A stretch of DNA of 22,247 bases. Source: an alpha proteobacterium SCGC AAA288-E13. GTDB lineage: Bacteria > Pseudomonadota > Alphaproteobacteria > Pelagibacterales > Pelagibacteraceae. The translations under genes and the position numbers were made by a program. Within the stretch, counting starts at the first letter, position 1. The number at the start of each line of letters is the position of its first letter. The stretch is from assembly GCA_000504605.1 (NCBI GenBank), contig AZHQ01000007.1, positions 1 to 22,247 of the forward strand, written 5' to 3'. The notes under the pieces were generated by a model. It worked only from the letters and a program-made list of their open reading frames with translations. It had not been told where the DNA came from and made no database searches. Below are positions 7,869 through 15,654 of the stretch, piece by piece.

Positions 7869-8576
7869 ATGGATTTAGAATTATTAGTTTTAGGAGACAA
7901 AGGTTGGGGTGATGAGATGCTTAGGGCAACTTTGGTAACTCTGATGGTAAGTCTTACGGCAATGGGCATAGGTTTATTCATTTCTATTTTTGGTACACTG
8001 TCAAAATTATCAAATAAATTCTATGTAAGATTGATTGCAGATGTATACACAACTATTGTAAGAGGCATTCCAGAATTGCTTGTAATTTATTTATTATTTT
8101 TTGGTGGTAGCAATGCTGTCATGAGCATAGCAAAATTATTTGGCTATCATGGCTATATAGAACTTAATGCTTTTGTTATTGGAGCCATTGCTATTGGTGC
8201 TATATCAGGAGCTTATTCCACTGAGGTCATTAGGGGAGCTTTCTTAGCTGTTCCACGAGGCCAGATTGATGCAGCAAAGTCAGTTGGAATGAATAAGTTT
8301 GTTATATTTATTAGAATTCTAATCCCGCAAGTTTTGCGGTACGCGCTGCCAGGGTTAGGCAATGTTTGGCAATTGACGCTTAAAGACACAGCTCTGATAA
8401 TGGTTACGGGATTAGTTGAAATTATGAGACAAGCGCATATAGCCTCTGGTTCTACATACTCACCGTTTACATTTTATATAACCGCTGCATTACTTTACTT
8501 AATTTTAACAACTGCTTCTAATACAATTTTCTATAGCGCTGAGAACTGGGCAAATAAAGGAGTGAGAAGGGCATAG
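7869..8576 (+). CDS. Polar amino-acid ABC transporter, first permease
   Basis: This 235-residue inner-membrane protein is of the HisQ/OccQ type (HisM family of binding-protein-dependent permeases). Several hydrophobic segments are visible. The cytoplasmic coupling helix (EAA loop) reads EVIRGAFLAVPRGQIDAAKSVGM, and RGIPELLVIYLLFF is the conserved segment after an early membrane helix. Length fits the family. No Shine-Dalgarno site is visible; the start lies just after the terminator T-run, and MDLELLVLG is the natural N-terminus. It pairs with the permease that starts two bases after its stop. Confidence 0.93.
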   Translation: MDLELLVLGDKGWGDEMLRATLVTLMVSLTAMGIGLFISIFGTLSKLSNKFYVRLIADVYTTIVRGIPELLVIYLLFFGGSNAVMSIAKLFGYHGYIELNAFVIGAIAIGAISGAYSTEVIRGAFLAVPRGQIDAAKSVGMNKFVIFIRILIPQVLRYALPGLGNVWQLTLKDTALIMVTGLVEIMRQAHIASGSTYSPFTFYITAALLYLILTTASNTIFYSAENWANKGVRRA

Positions 8577-8578
8577 TT

Positions 8579-9268
8579 ATGAATTATGAATTAATGATAG
8601 AAACTTTTCCTAAACTATTAGCAGGTTTAAGTATTACAATTCAACTTGTTACAATCTCTTTATTTGTTGGCTTTTGTTTTGCAATAGGTTTGGCGTTATT
8701 AAGACTATCCAATAATCTTTTTTTAAATTTTTTTGCAAAAACATATGTTTTTTATTTCAGAGGAACCCCTCTTCTCGTTCAAATATTTTTAATCTATTAT
8801 GGAATTGCACAATTTGAATTTGTCAGAGAAAGTTTTGTTTGGTCCTTTTTTAAGGAAGCTTACTGGTGCGCTATACTTGCCTTAACTCTAAATACCTGCG
8901 CCTATAGTTCAGAAATCATTAGGGGCGGTATTCAATCTGTCCCTTTTGGACAGATTGAATCAGCTAAATCAACAGGTATGAGTGGGTTTTTGCTTTATAG
9001 AAGAATAATACTACCCATCGCTTTTCGACAAGCACTGCCTGCCTATGGCAATGAAATGATTTTAATGGTTAAGGCAACTTCATTAGTGAGCACTATAACA
9101 ATAATGGACGTAACAGGAATTGCCAGACTAATAATAGCTAAAACTTTCTCTCCAATTGAAATTTTTATAATGGCTGGTTTAATTTATTTAACAATTAATT
9201 TTATTATCACACGACTAGTTAATTTCTGTGAAATCAAATTAACTCCTTACTTGCAACATGCAAAGTAA
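8579..9268 (+). CDS. Polar amino-acid ABC transporter, second permease
   Basis: This 229-residue inner-membrane protein is of the HisM/OccM type. Its EAA loop reads EIIRGGIQSVPFGQIESAKSTGM and the upstream FRGTPLLVQIFLIYYG is the standard family segment. It forms a heterodimeric channel with the preceding permease; only two bases lie between the stop and this start, so translation is probably coupled. The C-terminal half has LPAYGNEMILMVKATSLVS, also characteristic. Together with the ATPase and binding protein it completes a four-gene importer. Confidence 0.93.
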   Translation: MNYELMIETFPKLLAGLSITIQLVTISLFVGFCFAIGLALLRLSNNLFLNFFAKTYVFYFRGTPLLVQIFLIYYGIAQFEFVRESFVWSFFKEAYWCAILALTLNTCAYSSEIIRGGIQSVPFGQIESAKSTGMSGFLLYRRIILPIAFRQALPAYGNEMILMVKATSLVSTITIMDVTGIARLIIAKTFSPIEIFIMAGLIYLTINFIITRLVNFCEIKLTPYLQHAK

Positions 9269-9281
9269 CTTTAAGAATCAA

Positions 9282-9359
9282 ATGACAAAAAAAAATAAAC
9301 TATTTAAATTAGTGCTCAGAATAACTAAAACAATTAAAAATGATCTAGGTTATGAATAA
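9282..9359 (+). CDS. Possible 25-residue ORF overlapping the start of the FAD oxidoreductase
   Basis: An ATG at 9282 opens a Lys-rich, basic 25-codon frame that stops at 9357-9359, inside the first codons of the FAD oxidoreductase (ATG at 9352). The overlap could couple translation of the downstream gene. No family is recognised, and no ribosome site precedes it. It may simply be chance in AT-rich spacer sequence. Confidence 0.2.
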   Translation: MTKKNKLFKLVLRITKTIKNDLGYE

Positions 9360-10581
9360 AGTAGCGGTCATTGGAGCAGGCATCATTGGTGTCTGTATTG
9401 CTCATTTTTTAAGAAAGAATGGACATGAGGTAATATTGTATGATCAGAACGAACCTGGAACTCAAACATCTTTTGGAAACGCAGGACTTTTTGCAAATCG
9501 TGAGTGTGTTACTGCTAATTCACCTCAGTTGTGGAAGAATTTGCCAAGTATGTTGCTCAGCAAAAATGGTCCGTTAGTTATTGATTGGTTTTATGTTTTT
9601 ACACATTTACCGTGGGTGGTTAGATTTTTAAGAAATTGTACTACTGCAAGAGTAGAACACATTGCAAAATCTCTAAGCTCTTTTTCATCTCATGCCAAAT
9701 TTGCGTATGAGGAAATCTTTAATGAGGTAGATGTTTCCAAATATATTGTACACAAGGAACCGATTTATCTCTATGAATCAAAAGAATTATTCGAAAAAGA
9801 TCAATATGCTTTTAATTTAAGAAAAAAATATAATGTTCTCTTTGATATAGTCAGTAAAGAGGATATTGCAAAAATGGAACCATTTCTAGAACCCATATAT
9901 TATAAAGGAATAGCTCTTAAAGGTGAAAGTTTTACACGATCTCCTATACAAATAACCAAAAAAATTTTTGATAACTTTATAAACAGCGGAGGTCATTTTG
10001 TTTTAACAAAAATTGATTCGATTTTTAGGATTGGTAGTTCGCTTTTTCTCAAAAGCAATGAACGGGATCACCAGGTTGACAAAGTTGTTGTTGCGGCAGG
10101 AGTATGGTCTAATATTTTAGCACGGACTATTGGTGACAATTTTCCTCTTGATACTGAACGCGGATATCACATTATATTTGAAAATAATAGTAACCTGCTT
10201 GCACACAGTGTAGGGTGGGCCAAAACGGGTTTTTATATGACACCAATGGAAGATGGTATCAGAGCAGCTGGCACAGTTGAAATTGCAGGTTTAAAGAAGC
10301 CAATGAATAATAATATGTTAACTATGATTGAAACAACTGCTCGGAGCATTCTACCGAAATTAGGAAAAGTAAAGAGTCAATGGATAGGATTTAGACCGAC
10401 TCTTCCTGATTCATTACCAGTGATTGGCGAATCACAAAAATGTAAAAATGTTTACTATGCTTTTGGTCACCAACATTTAGGACTTTCATTAGCTGCCGTG
10501 ACAGGTAAAACAATACGATCATTAATTGAAAATAAATCTACTAATATTAAGATAGATCCACTAAATCCTTATCGATTTTAG
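9352..10581 (+). CDS. FAD-dependent amino-acid/amine oxidoreductase (DadA/DAO family)
   Basis: This 409-residue flavoenzyme has the dinucleotide motif GAGIIG (residues 8-13) with Asp31 ending beta-2. SFGNAG (40-45) is typical of D-amino-acid dehydrogenases and related glycine-oxidase-fold enzymes. The C-terminal signatures GFRPTLPDSLPVIG (346-359) and FGHQHLGLSLAAVTG (371-385) are strongly conserved in the DadA and hydroxyproline-dehydrogenase branch. The reaction would be oxidation of a D-amino acid, hydroxyproline epimer or opine-like secondary amine, giving an imino or keto acid. Electron transfer probably goes to the respiratory chain. It sits 83 bases after the ABC permeases, so its substrate may be what the transporter imports. 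Exact substrate is not determinable. Confidence 0.87.
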   Translation: MNKVAVIGAGIIGVCIAHFLRKNGHEVILYDQNEPGTQTSFGNAGLFANRECVTANSPQLWKNLPSMLLSKNGPLVIDWFYVFTHLPWVVRFLRNCTTARVEHIAKSLSSFSSHAKFAYEEIFNEVDVSKYIVHKEPIYLYESKELFEKDQYAFNLRKKYNVLFDIVSKEDIAKMEPFLEPIYYKGIALKGESFTRSPIQITKKIFDNFINSGGHFVLTKIDSIFRIGSSLFLKSNERDHQVDKVVVAAGVWSNILARTIGDNFPLDTERGYHIIFENNSNLLAHSVGWAKTGFYMTPMEDGIRAAGTVEIAGLKKPMNNNMLTMIETTARSILPKLGKVKSQWIGFRPTLPDSLPVIGESQKCKNVYYAFGHQHLGLSLAAVTGKTIRSLIENKSTNIKIDPLNPYRF

Positions 10582-10661
10582 AAAAAAAATTAGATATATC
10601 GGAATTACCTTCCTATTTAAGAAATAATTTTGAGACTTATAAGGAGTGGTTTGATAATTAA
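10581..10661 (+). pseudogene. Possible coding remnant between FAD oxidoreductase and Gfo/Idh gene
   Basis: In the frame starting at 10581, a protein-like stretch of 26 residues (EKKLDISELPSYL, then an aromatic-rich end ETYKEWFDN) runs to a stop at 10659-10661. It has no start of its own. The residue mix looks more like a real C-terminus than the AT-rich spacer around it. It may be the tail of a deleted gene. No family is recognised. Confidence 0.25.
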
Positions 10662-10701
10662 GTATTATGAGGAATAAGAAAGTCCATCTTAAATATTACT
10701 T

Positions 10702-11718
10702 GTGATAAATTGGGGAATAATTGGCCTTGGAAGAATGGCAAGCCGATTTGCTAGTGCAATCAATGAAGCTGAAAATGCGAATTTATTAGGCATTGCAAGT
10801 AAAAGTATTGATCGACTAAAAAATTTTGGTGAAGAATATAATATTGTAAACAATTATAGATTTAATACCTATGATGAAATCTTAAATTGCGGTAAAATTG
10901 ATTCAATCTATATCTCTACACTTAATAATACCCATGCAGATATAATTATTAAAGCTGCTCAAGCAAAAAAAAATATATTATGTGAAAAACCAGTTACAAC
11001 TAATTATTCGGACACAGTTAAAGTTTTCGAAGAATTAAATAAATCGAATGTTTTTTTTTTAGAAGCTATCGCTTATCGTACACATCCACAGACCCAGTTT
11101 GTAATAAATAAGATTAGTGAAGGAGAAATAGGGGAAATAAAATCAATCGATTCTACATTTGGTTTTTCTCATCATAAAATAAACCCTCAATCAAGATTAT
11201 TTAATCCAAAACTTGGTGGTGGTGCTATATTAGATGTTGGCTGCTATCCAGTTTCTTTTTCAAATTTGATAGCCAATATTAAAAGAGAAGATAAACTAGT
11301 TGAACCAAAATTTTTGGACGTATCAGGTTCTTTATGCAGTACTGGAGTTGAAGAATGTGCATACGCAACATTAGAATTTAACAATCAAATAACTGCTAGA
11401 ATTGGAGCGGCTATTAGATTGAACATGAAAAACCAAACATTAATAAAAGGTACTAAAGGAAGTATCTTAATAAATACCCCCTGGCTTCCTGAAAAAAAAA
11501 GCTTGGTTGAGATAAAGATAAACAAGAGATATTACAAAACATTTGTCAATTCAAAAAAAAGTATTTTTGCTAATCAAATTTACGTGGTAAGCAAATTAAT
11601 ATCAGATAATAAAAAAGAGGGAGAATTTCCAGCCATGACCTGGAAAGACACTATAAGCAATATGCATATACTTGAAAGTTGGAAGAAAAAATTATATGAA
11701 AAACAGAAACAAAAATAA
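10702..11718 (+). CDS. Gfo/Idh/MocA-family NAD(P)-dependent oxidoreductase
   Basis: This 338-residue dehydrogenase starts at a GTG. The Rossmann motif is GIIGLGRMA (residues 5-13), CEKPVTT (94-100) is the hallmark EKP segment, and GGGAILDVGCYP (172-183) is the active-site helix motif seen in the glucose-fructose oxidoreductase / dihydrodiol-dehydrogenase branch. Length is typical. Such enzymes oxidise or reduce hydroxyls of sugars, inositols, diols or amino-sugar derivatives. It is 120 bases downstream of the FAD oxidoreductase and converges on the GT2 gene (42 bases between stops). It could serve the uptake/oxidation cluster on its left or the sugar cluster on its right. No membrane segment or signal peptide is visible. 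Confidence 0.88.
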   Translation: MINWGIIGLGRMASRFASAINEAENANLLGIASKSIDRLKNFGEEYNIVNNYRFNTYDEILNCGKIDSIYISTLNNTHADIIIKAAQAKKNILCEKPVTTNYSDTVKVFEELNKSNVFFLEAIAYRTHPQTQFVINKISEGEIGEIKSIDSTFGFSHHKINPQSRLFNPKLGGGAILDVGCYPVSFSNLIANIKREDKLVEPKFLDVSGSLCSTGVEECAYATLEFNNQITARIGAAIRLNMKNQTLIKGTKGSILINTPWLPEKKSLVEIKINKRYYKTFVNSKKSIFANQIYVVSKLISDNKKEGEFPAMTWKDTISNMHILESWKKKLYEKQKQK

Positions 11719-11760
11719 AATTATAGGAAAAATTAATTTGTATTTTGAAGTGTCGACTAA

Positions 11761-12453
11761 TTAATTGAAGATTGAATACCTAATTATACAATAAACTGCT
11801 ACAAAAGCGTCGAGAAGACCTATTTTTTTCCCTTCCTCATAAGTTCTTCCTCTATAAGAAATTCCTACTTCATAAAATACACATTTTTGTTTAGCAAGTT
11901 TAACTGTAACTTCTGGTTCAAATCCAAATCTTTTTTCTCTAAGATTTAATTTCAAAATTTTGTCAGATTTGAACGCTTTAAAACCAACTTCCATATCAGT
12001 AAGATTTATATTTGTAAAAATATTGGAGAAAAAAGTTAATGCATTATTACCAATCTGGTGCCAAAAATATAATACACGGTGTGCATCGGAAGTAAGAAAT
12101 CTAGATCCATAAACTACATCTGCTCCCAATTCTAATATAGGATTTATTAGTTTTTTATATTCACTGGGATTATATTCCATATCAGAGTCTTGGATTATAA
12201 CTATTTCATTTTTAACCTTTTTTAATGCAGTTTGAATTGCTGCGCCTTTACCAAGATTTTTTTCATGTACCATCAGATTTATATTGGCAAACTTATTTGC
12301 TAAGTTTTTTATTAAAAAGTTTGATTTATCTGTAGACCCATCATCAACGACAAGTAGATTATCCTTTGAGCCTAAATTTTCTATTGATTTAACAATTGTA
12401 GTCTCAATTGTCTTTTCCTCATTATAACATGGTATAATTACATCTATATTCAT
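11761..12453 (-). CDS. Family 2 glycosyltransferase, DPM1/polyprenyl-phosphate type
   Basis: This 230-residue GT-A enzyme has the N-terminal VIIPCYNEEKTI, VVDDGS (35-40) and the metal-binding QDSD (88-91) followed by MEYNP. TDMEVGFKAF (152-161) and RGRTYEEGKKIG (201-212) are typical of dolichyl/undecaprenyl-phosphate mannosyl- or glucosyl-transferases. There is no C-terminal membrane anchor, so it resembles the soluble DPM1 form and probably works at the inner face of the membrane. It would move a sugar from a nucleotide donor to polyprenyl phosphate. It lies 6 bases after the triple-domain fusion gene, in the same operon. The product could be the lipid-linked donor for the GT-C-like protein encoded at 15648-16841; this is inference. 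Confidence 0.9.
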   Translation of the reverse strand: MNIDVIIPCYNEEKTIETTIVKSIENLGSKDNLLVVDDGSTDKSNFLIKNLANKFANINLMVHEKNLGKGAAIQTALKKVKNEIVIIQDSDMEYNPSEYKKLINPILELGADVVYGSRFLTSDAHRVLYFWHQIGNNALTFFSNIFTNINLTDMEVGFKAFKSDKILKLNLREKRFGFEPEVTVKLAKQKCVFYEVGISYRGRTYEEGKKIGLLDAFVAVYCIIRYSIFN

Positions 12454-12459
12454 TGATTT

Positions 12460-15018
12460 TTAAATGTTTATGTAATCTTTTTCTAGGTCTTTAATATTAA
12501 CAAATTTCTTGCAAAGATTTTTATTATTTTTTCTTATATCGTCAAAAAAATTCCAAGCTAAAACTAAAATACAATCAGTTTTTTTGGAAATTGTATCTTT
12601 TCCAACAATAGATATATTAACTCCGGGTAAATATTTACCGTGTTTTAATTTATTATCCTCAATAATAAAGTCTATCTCATTAGAAATACCAAAAAAATTT
12701 AATGCTGTAGTAGCCTTGGCGGGTGATCCATAACCGATAATGTTATTATTCTCTTTAATTTTAGAAATATTTTTTATTACGTTGTCTTTTATATGATTAA
12801 TTTTTTTGGAAAATTCTTCATAAGTTTTATAATCTTTAATACCAAAATTTTCTTCTTCTTTTAAAAGATCTTTAACACTTTTCTCTATTTTTATTTTATT
12901 ACTTTTTTTAACATATATTCTTAAAGATCCTCCATGAGTATTAATTTTTTCAGCTCTAAAAATTTTTCCATTTAATTTGCTAAAGAAAGTAACCAGAGAA
13001 GTTAAACTCCAATAATTGTAATGCTCATGATAAATGTTATCGAAGGTCAAATCTTTTAGAGTATTAAGCAGATATTGAACTTCTATGATTATGGTTCCAT
13101 TTTTTTTTAATAATTTAAGCATGCATTCAGCCATGGTTTTCAGATCATCAGAATGTGCAAAAACATTTGATGCCAAAATCAAGTCAGCATTTTTCTTTAT
13201 TTTCCTTAGACTATTTTTGTCTAAAAAGCAGTTGTAAGTTTTTATTTTTTCTTTATTTGCAATTTTTGCCAGATTTTTAGCCGGTTCAATTCCCAGTAGT
13301 TTTTTAAACTTTAGGTTTTTAAACGGTTTTAATGCTATTCCATCATTACTACCTACATCAATAATATAAGATTTTTTTGGAGATAGTTTAAATTCATTAA
13401 TATATTTCATTGCAGCTTTCTTGAAATGTTCTCTAAATAATATTGATGTTGAAGATAAATATAGATAATTTAAAAACATTTTTTTCGGATTAACTGCTAC
13501 GGATAATTGACAATTATAACACTCTTTACAAAGATTCATTTCTAATGGATAAAACTCACACTTTGAGTTTTTGTTTTTAAGTAAATTATTTGCTAAAGGT
13601 TGGTAGCCCAATGATAGCACCCTTTTTAAATTTTGACTTCCACAACAACGACAATCAAATTTGTATGAATCCATTAAAATATTTTTTTCTTCGTTATTAA
13701 CCAAGATATGTCGTATGGTATGGGTAATTCCATAATTTTCATGTTCTCTTTCTCCTCTTACAAGGTTTAAGAAAATAGAATCCTTAGTAAAAACCATTGC
13801 ATGGGCAACATTTGGTTTTGTAATTATTAGATCTCCCACATTGACAACATGTGTGATTTTTTTTGCTTTATCACTTAATAAATCTTTATATACGCTAATA
13901 TATTGTCCTTTTATAAGGATACATTTTTGTTCTTGAACAGGATGATAATGATTTGCTCTTATAGTTCCTTTCTTTGATTCAATGTAGCCAACCAAGTTGA
14001 TTGGTTCGGGTAATTCGTAGTTACTAATTTTTCCCCTTTCATCAACAAACTCTTTCTCTCCTTTTTTAATATATTCCAAATTTTCATTAAAATTTTTTGA
14101 AGACCACAAAGTTATCATTTCTTTAATTGAAGTTTCTAATTCATATAAAAATTTGAATCCAGTGCTTAAAAGTTTTTTATTTGAGAGGGTGTAACCTAAA
14201 TTTGGAATTTCATCTTTGGTTATTTTTAATTTAGTTTGTGGATTGATTTTTTTGCAAATTTCTGCGATTTCTTTTACAGAGGAATTTTCTTTTGTAAGAT
14301 TAAATATTTCTTTATTAATTTTGTTATTTTCTCCCATAAATTTAAAACATCTCACCACATCCTTTAATGGGACGAGGCTCTTTAATTGTTTACCGCCAGA
14401 AAACAAATTAATAGTTCCATTTAATGAAGAAATTTTAGGAAATAAATTTGGCATAATGTTTATTCTTGTGGAGTCGTTTGAATAACCATAAACAGATCCC
14501 AGTCTAAGGATAATGTAGTTTTTTTTTGATTTTTTTATATCTAGTTCATTTTGTAGTTTGCTCGTTGAGTAGGCGAGAATCGGGCAAGGCATTTCTTCTT
14601 CGTTAATATTTTTTTTGGTTTTTTTTAAACCTTCAAAGATTACATGCGTAGAAGGAAATATAATCTTACAATGATTTGGGATTGTATTTAAAATATTGTT
14701 GGTTCCTTCAATAGCTATTTTTTTGATTTTACTATCTAATTCTTGGCTAGACTCTTTTTTAACATAAGCTACATCTGTAATTCCAGCCAAATGATAGACT
14801 ATATCAGTATCTTTTAGATGTGTTTTTAAAAAAGATTTATCAAGAATTTGACCTTGAAAAAAATTGATATTCCAATTTCTTAATTGGTTAACACTTTCAG
14901 AAATGAAACGATTGTCAATTGCGATTATTTTATGATACCTACTTTCTCCTGAATATAGCTTACATAGCTCGGTACCTAAATACCCAAGGGCACCGATAAT
15001 AACAATTTTTTTTATCAT
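12460..15018 (-). CDS. Triple fusion: sugar-nucleotide epimerase/reductase, cupin, C-methyltransferase
   Basis: This 852-residue protein has three modules. Residues 1 to about 305 are an extended SDR sugar-nucleotide enzyme: GALGYLGTEL (9-18), HLAG (76-79), Ser123 and Tyr150-x3-Lys154. Residues about 320-440 are a cupin with ANHYHPVQEQ (355-364) and PNVAHAM (402-408), giving a His set for metal or epimerase chemistry. Residues about 450-852 are a sugar C-methyltransferase: an N-terminal zinc knuckle (Cys456/458/459 and Cys497/500/503), IDVGSNDG (553-560, SAM site), GIEPA, HEHYNYWSL (664-672), THGGSLRIY (694-702) and GYGSPAKATTALNFFG (762-777). The third module resembles NDP-4-keto-hexose C3-methyltransferases. 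One chain could reduce or epimerise and branch-methylate an NDP-sugar. The frame is continuous with no sign of a stop or shift at the joints. Confidence 0.88.
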   Translation of the reverse strand: MIKKIVIIGALGYLGTELCKLYSGESRYHKIIAIDNRFISESVNQLRNWNINFFQGQILDKSFLKTHLKDTDIVYHLAGITDVAYVKKESSQELDSKIKKIAIEGTNNILNTIPNHCKIIFPSTHVIFEGLKKTKKNINEEEMPCPILAYSTSKLQNELDIKKSKKNYIILRLGSVYGYSNDSTRINIMPNLFPKISSLNGTINLFSGGKQLKSLVPLKDVVRCFKFMGENNKINKEIFNLTKENSSVKEIAEICKKINPQTKLKITKDEIPNLGYTLSNKKLLSTGFKFLYELETSIKEMITLWSSKNFNENLEYIKKGEKEFVDERGKISNYELPEPINLVGYIESKKGTIRANHYHPVQEQKCILIKGQYISVYKDLLSDKAKKITHVVNVGDLIITKPNVAHAMVFTKDSIFLNLVRGEREHENYGITHTIRHILVNNEEKNILMDSYKFDCRCCGSQNLKRVLSLGYQPLANNLLKNKNSKCEFYPLEMNLCKECYNCQLSVAVNPKKMFLNYLYLSSTSILFREHFKKAAMKYINEFKLSPKKSYIIDVGSNDGIALKPFKNLKFKKLLGIEPAKNLAKIANKEKIKTYNCFLDKNSLRKIKKNADLILASNVFAHSDDLKTMAECMLKLLKKNGTIIIEVQYLLNTLKDLTFDNIYHEHYNYWSLTSLVTFFSKLNGKIFRAEKINTHGGSLRIYVKKSNKIKIEKSVKDLLKEEENFGIKDYKTYEEFSKKINHIKDNVIKNISKIKENNNIIGYGSPAKATTALNFFGISNEIDFIIEDNKLKHGKYLPGVNISIVGKDTISKKTDCILVLAWNFFDDIRKNNKNLCKKFVNIKDLEKDYINI

Positions 15019-15228
15019 TTAAAATAATTCAAATAACTTTATTGAAATTTATAACTTATAACTTTTCAACTTTATAACATAGCCAAACAAAATTTGAGAA
15101 GAAAATAGAATGGTTTATGAAAATTTTTTTATTAAGTCTAGAATTAAGGGTATAATTACACCTATTTTTATATATATATTAAATTACAAAATATATTATG
15201 AGAAAATTATATAATTAAATTTTCTTAA
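15019..15228. promoter_or_regulatory. Divergent AT-rich spacer with tandem AAGTTAT motif
   Basis: This 210-base gap separates the fusion gene (minus) from the small membrane protein gene (plus). Read towards the fusion gene, it contains GTTATAAAGTT (15078 down to 15068) and two tandem AAGTTAT copies (15064 down to 15051), 33 bases from the ATG. The same 11-mer occurs before speD-speE at 4445-4455. No coding signal is seen. The rest is A/T runs that could hold promoters for both directions. Confidence 0.35.
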
Positions 15229-15654
15229 ATGAAAAGTATTTTTAAAAATAAATTAAATTTATTTCTTTTTTTTCTAATCGTAATAAACTTAATCTATATT
15301 AAAAATATCAGTTATTTTAATTTAGAAATCTTAAAAAATTCATTTAATAAAAATTGGATACCTATATATTCAATATACGTTTCCGAAGTAATTGAATCTA
15401 AATATTTATTGAAAAAAAATAATATTAGTAAATTTAATATTAGCCAAAAAATAATCAAAAAATCCTATTGCTGTAAAACAAGGAAACAAGTTGGAGAGGC
15501 TGACCAATACGCATATTTCAGAATAATAACATATAATTATCCAATAAAATTTGACTTAAATTCAAAATATTTTCTTTTCTATAAAAATGAAAAAAATCCT
15601 AAAACATGCAAGGAAATAGATAAAGGTAAATATCTCAAATTATTAAAATGTTGA
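15229..15654 (+). CDS. Small membrane-anchored protein of unknown function
   Basis: This 141-residue protein has a basic start (KSIFKNK), one strong hydrophobic segment (about residues 9-24) and then a soluble region, probably periplasmic, containing CC (about residues 76-77) and two later Cys residues (one in KTCKEI, one as the last residue). This suggests disulfides. No family is recognised. Its last codons overlap the next gene by 7 bases, so the two are co-translated and may work together. A role as an accessory subunit of the GT-C-like protein is a guess from position only. Base composition is very AT-rich, like the rest of the plus-strand glycan genes. Confidence 0.7.
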   Translation: MKSIFKNKLNLFLFFLIVINLIYIKNISYFNLEILKNSFNKNWIPIYSIYVSEVIESKYLLKKNNISKFNISQKIIKKSYCCKTRKQVGEADQYAYFRIITYNYPIKFDLNSKYFLFYKNEKNPKTCKEIDKGKYLKLLKC

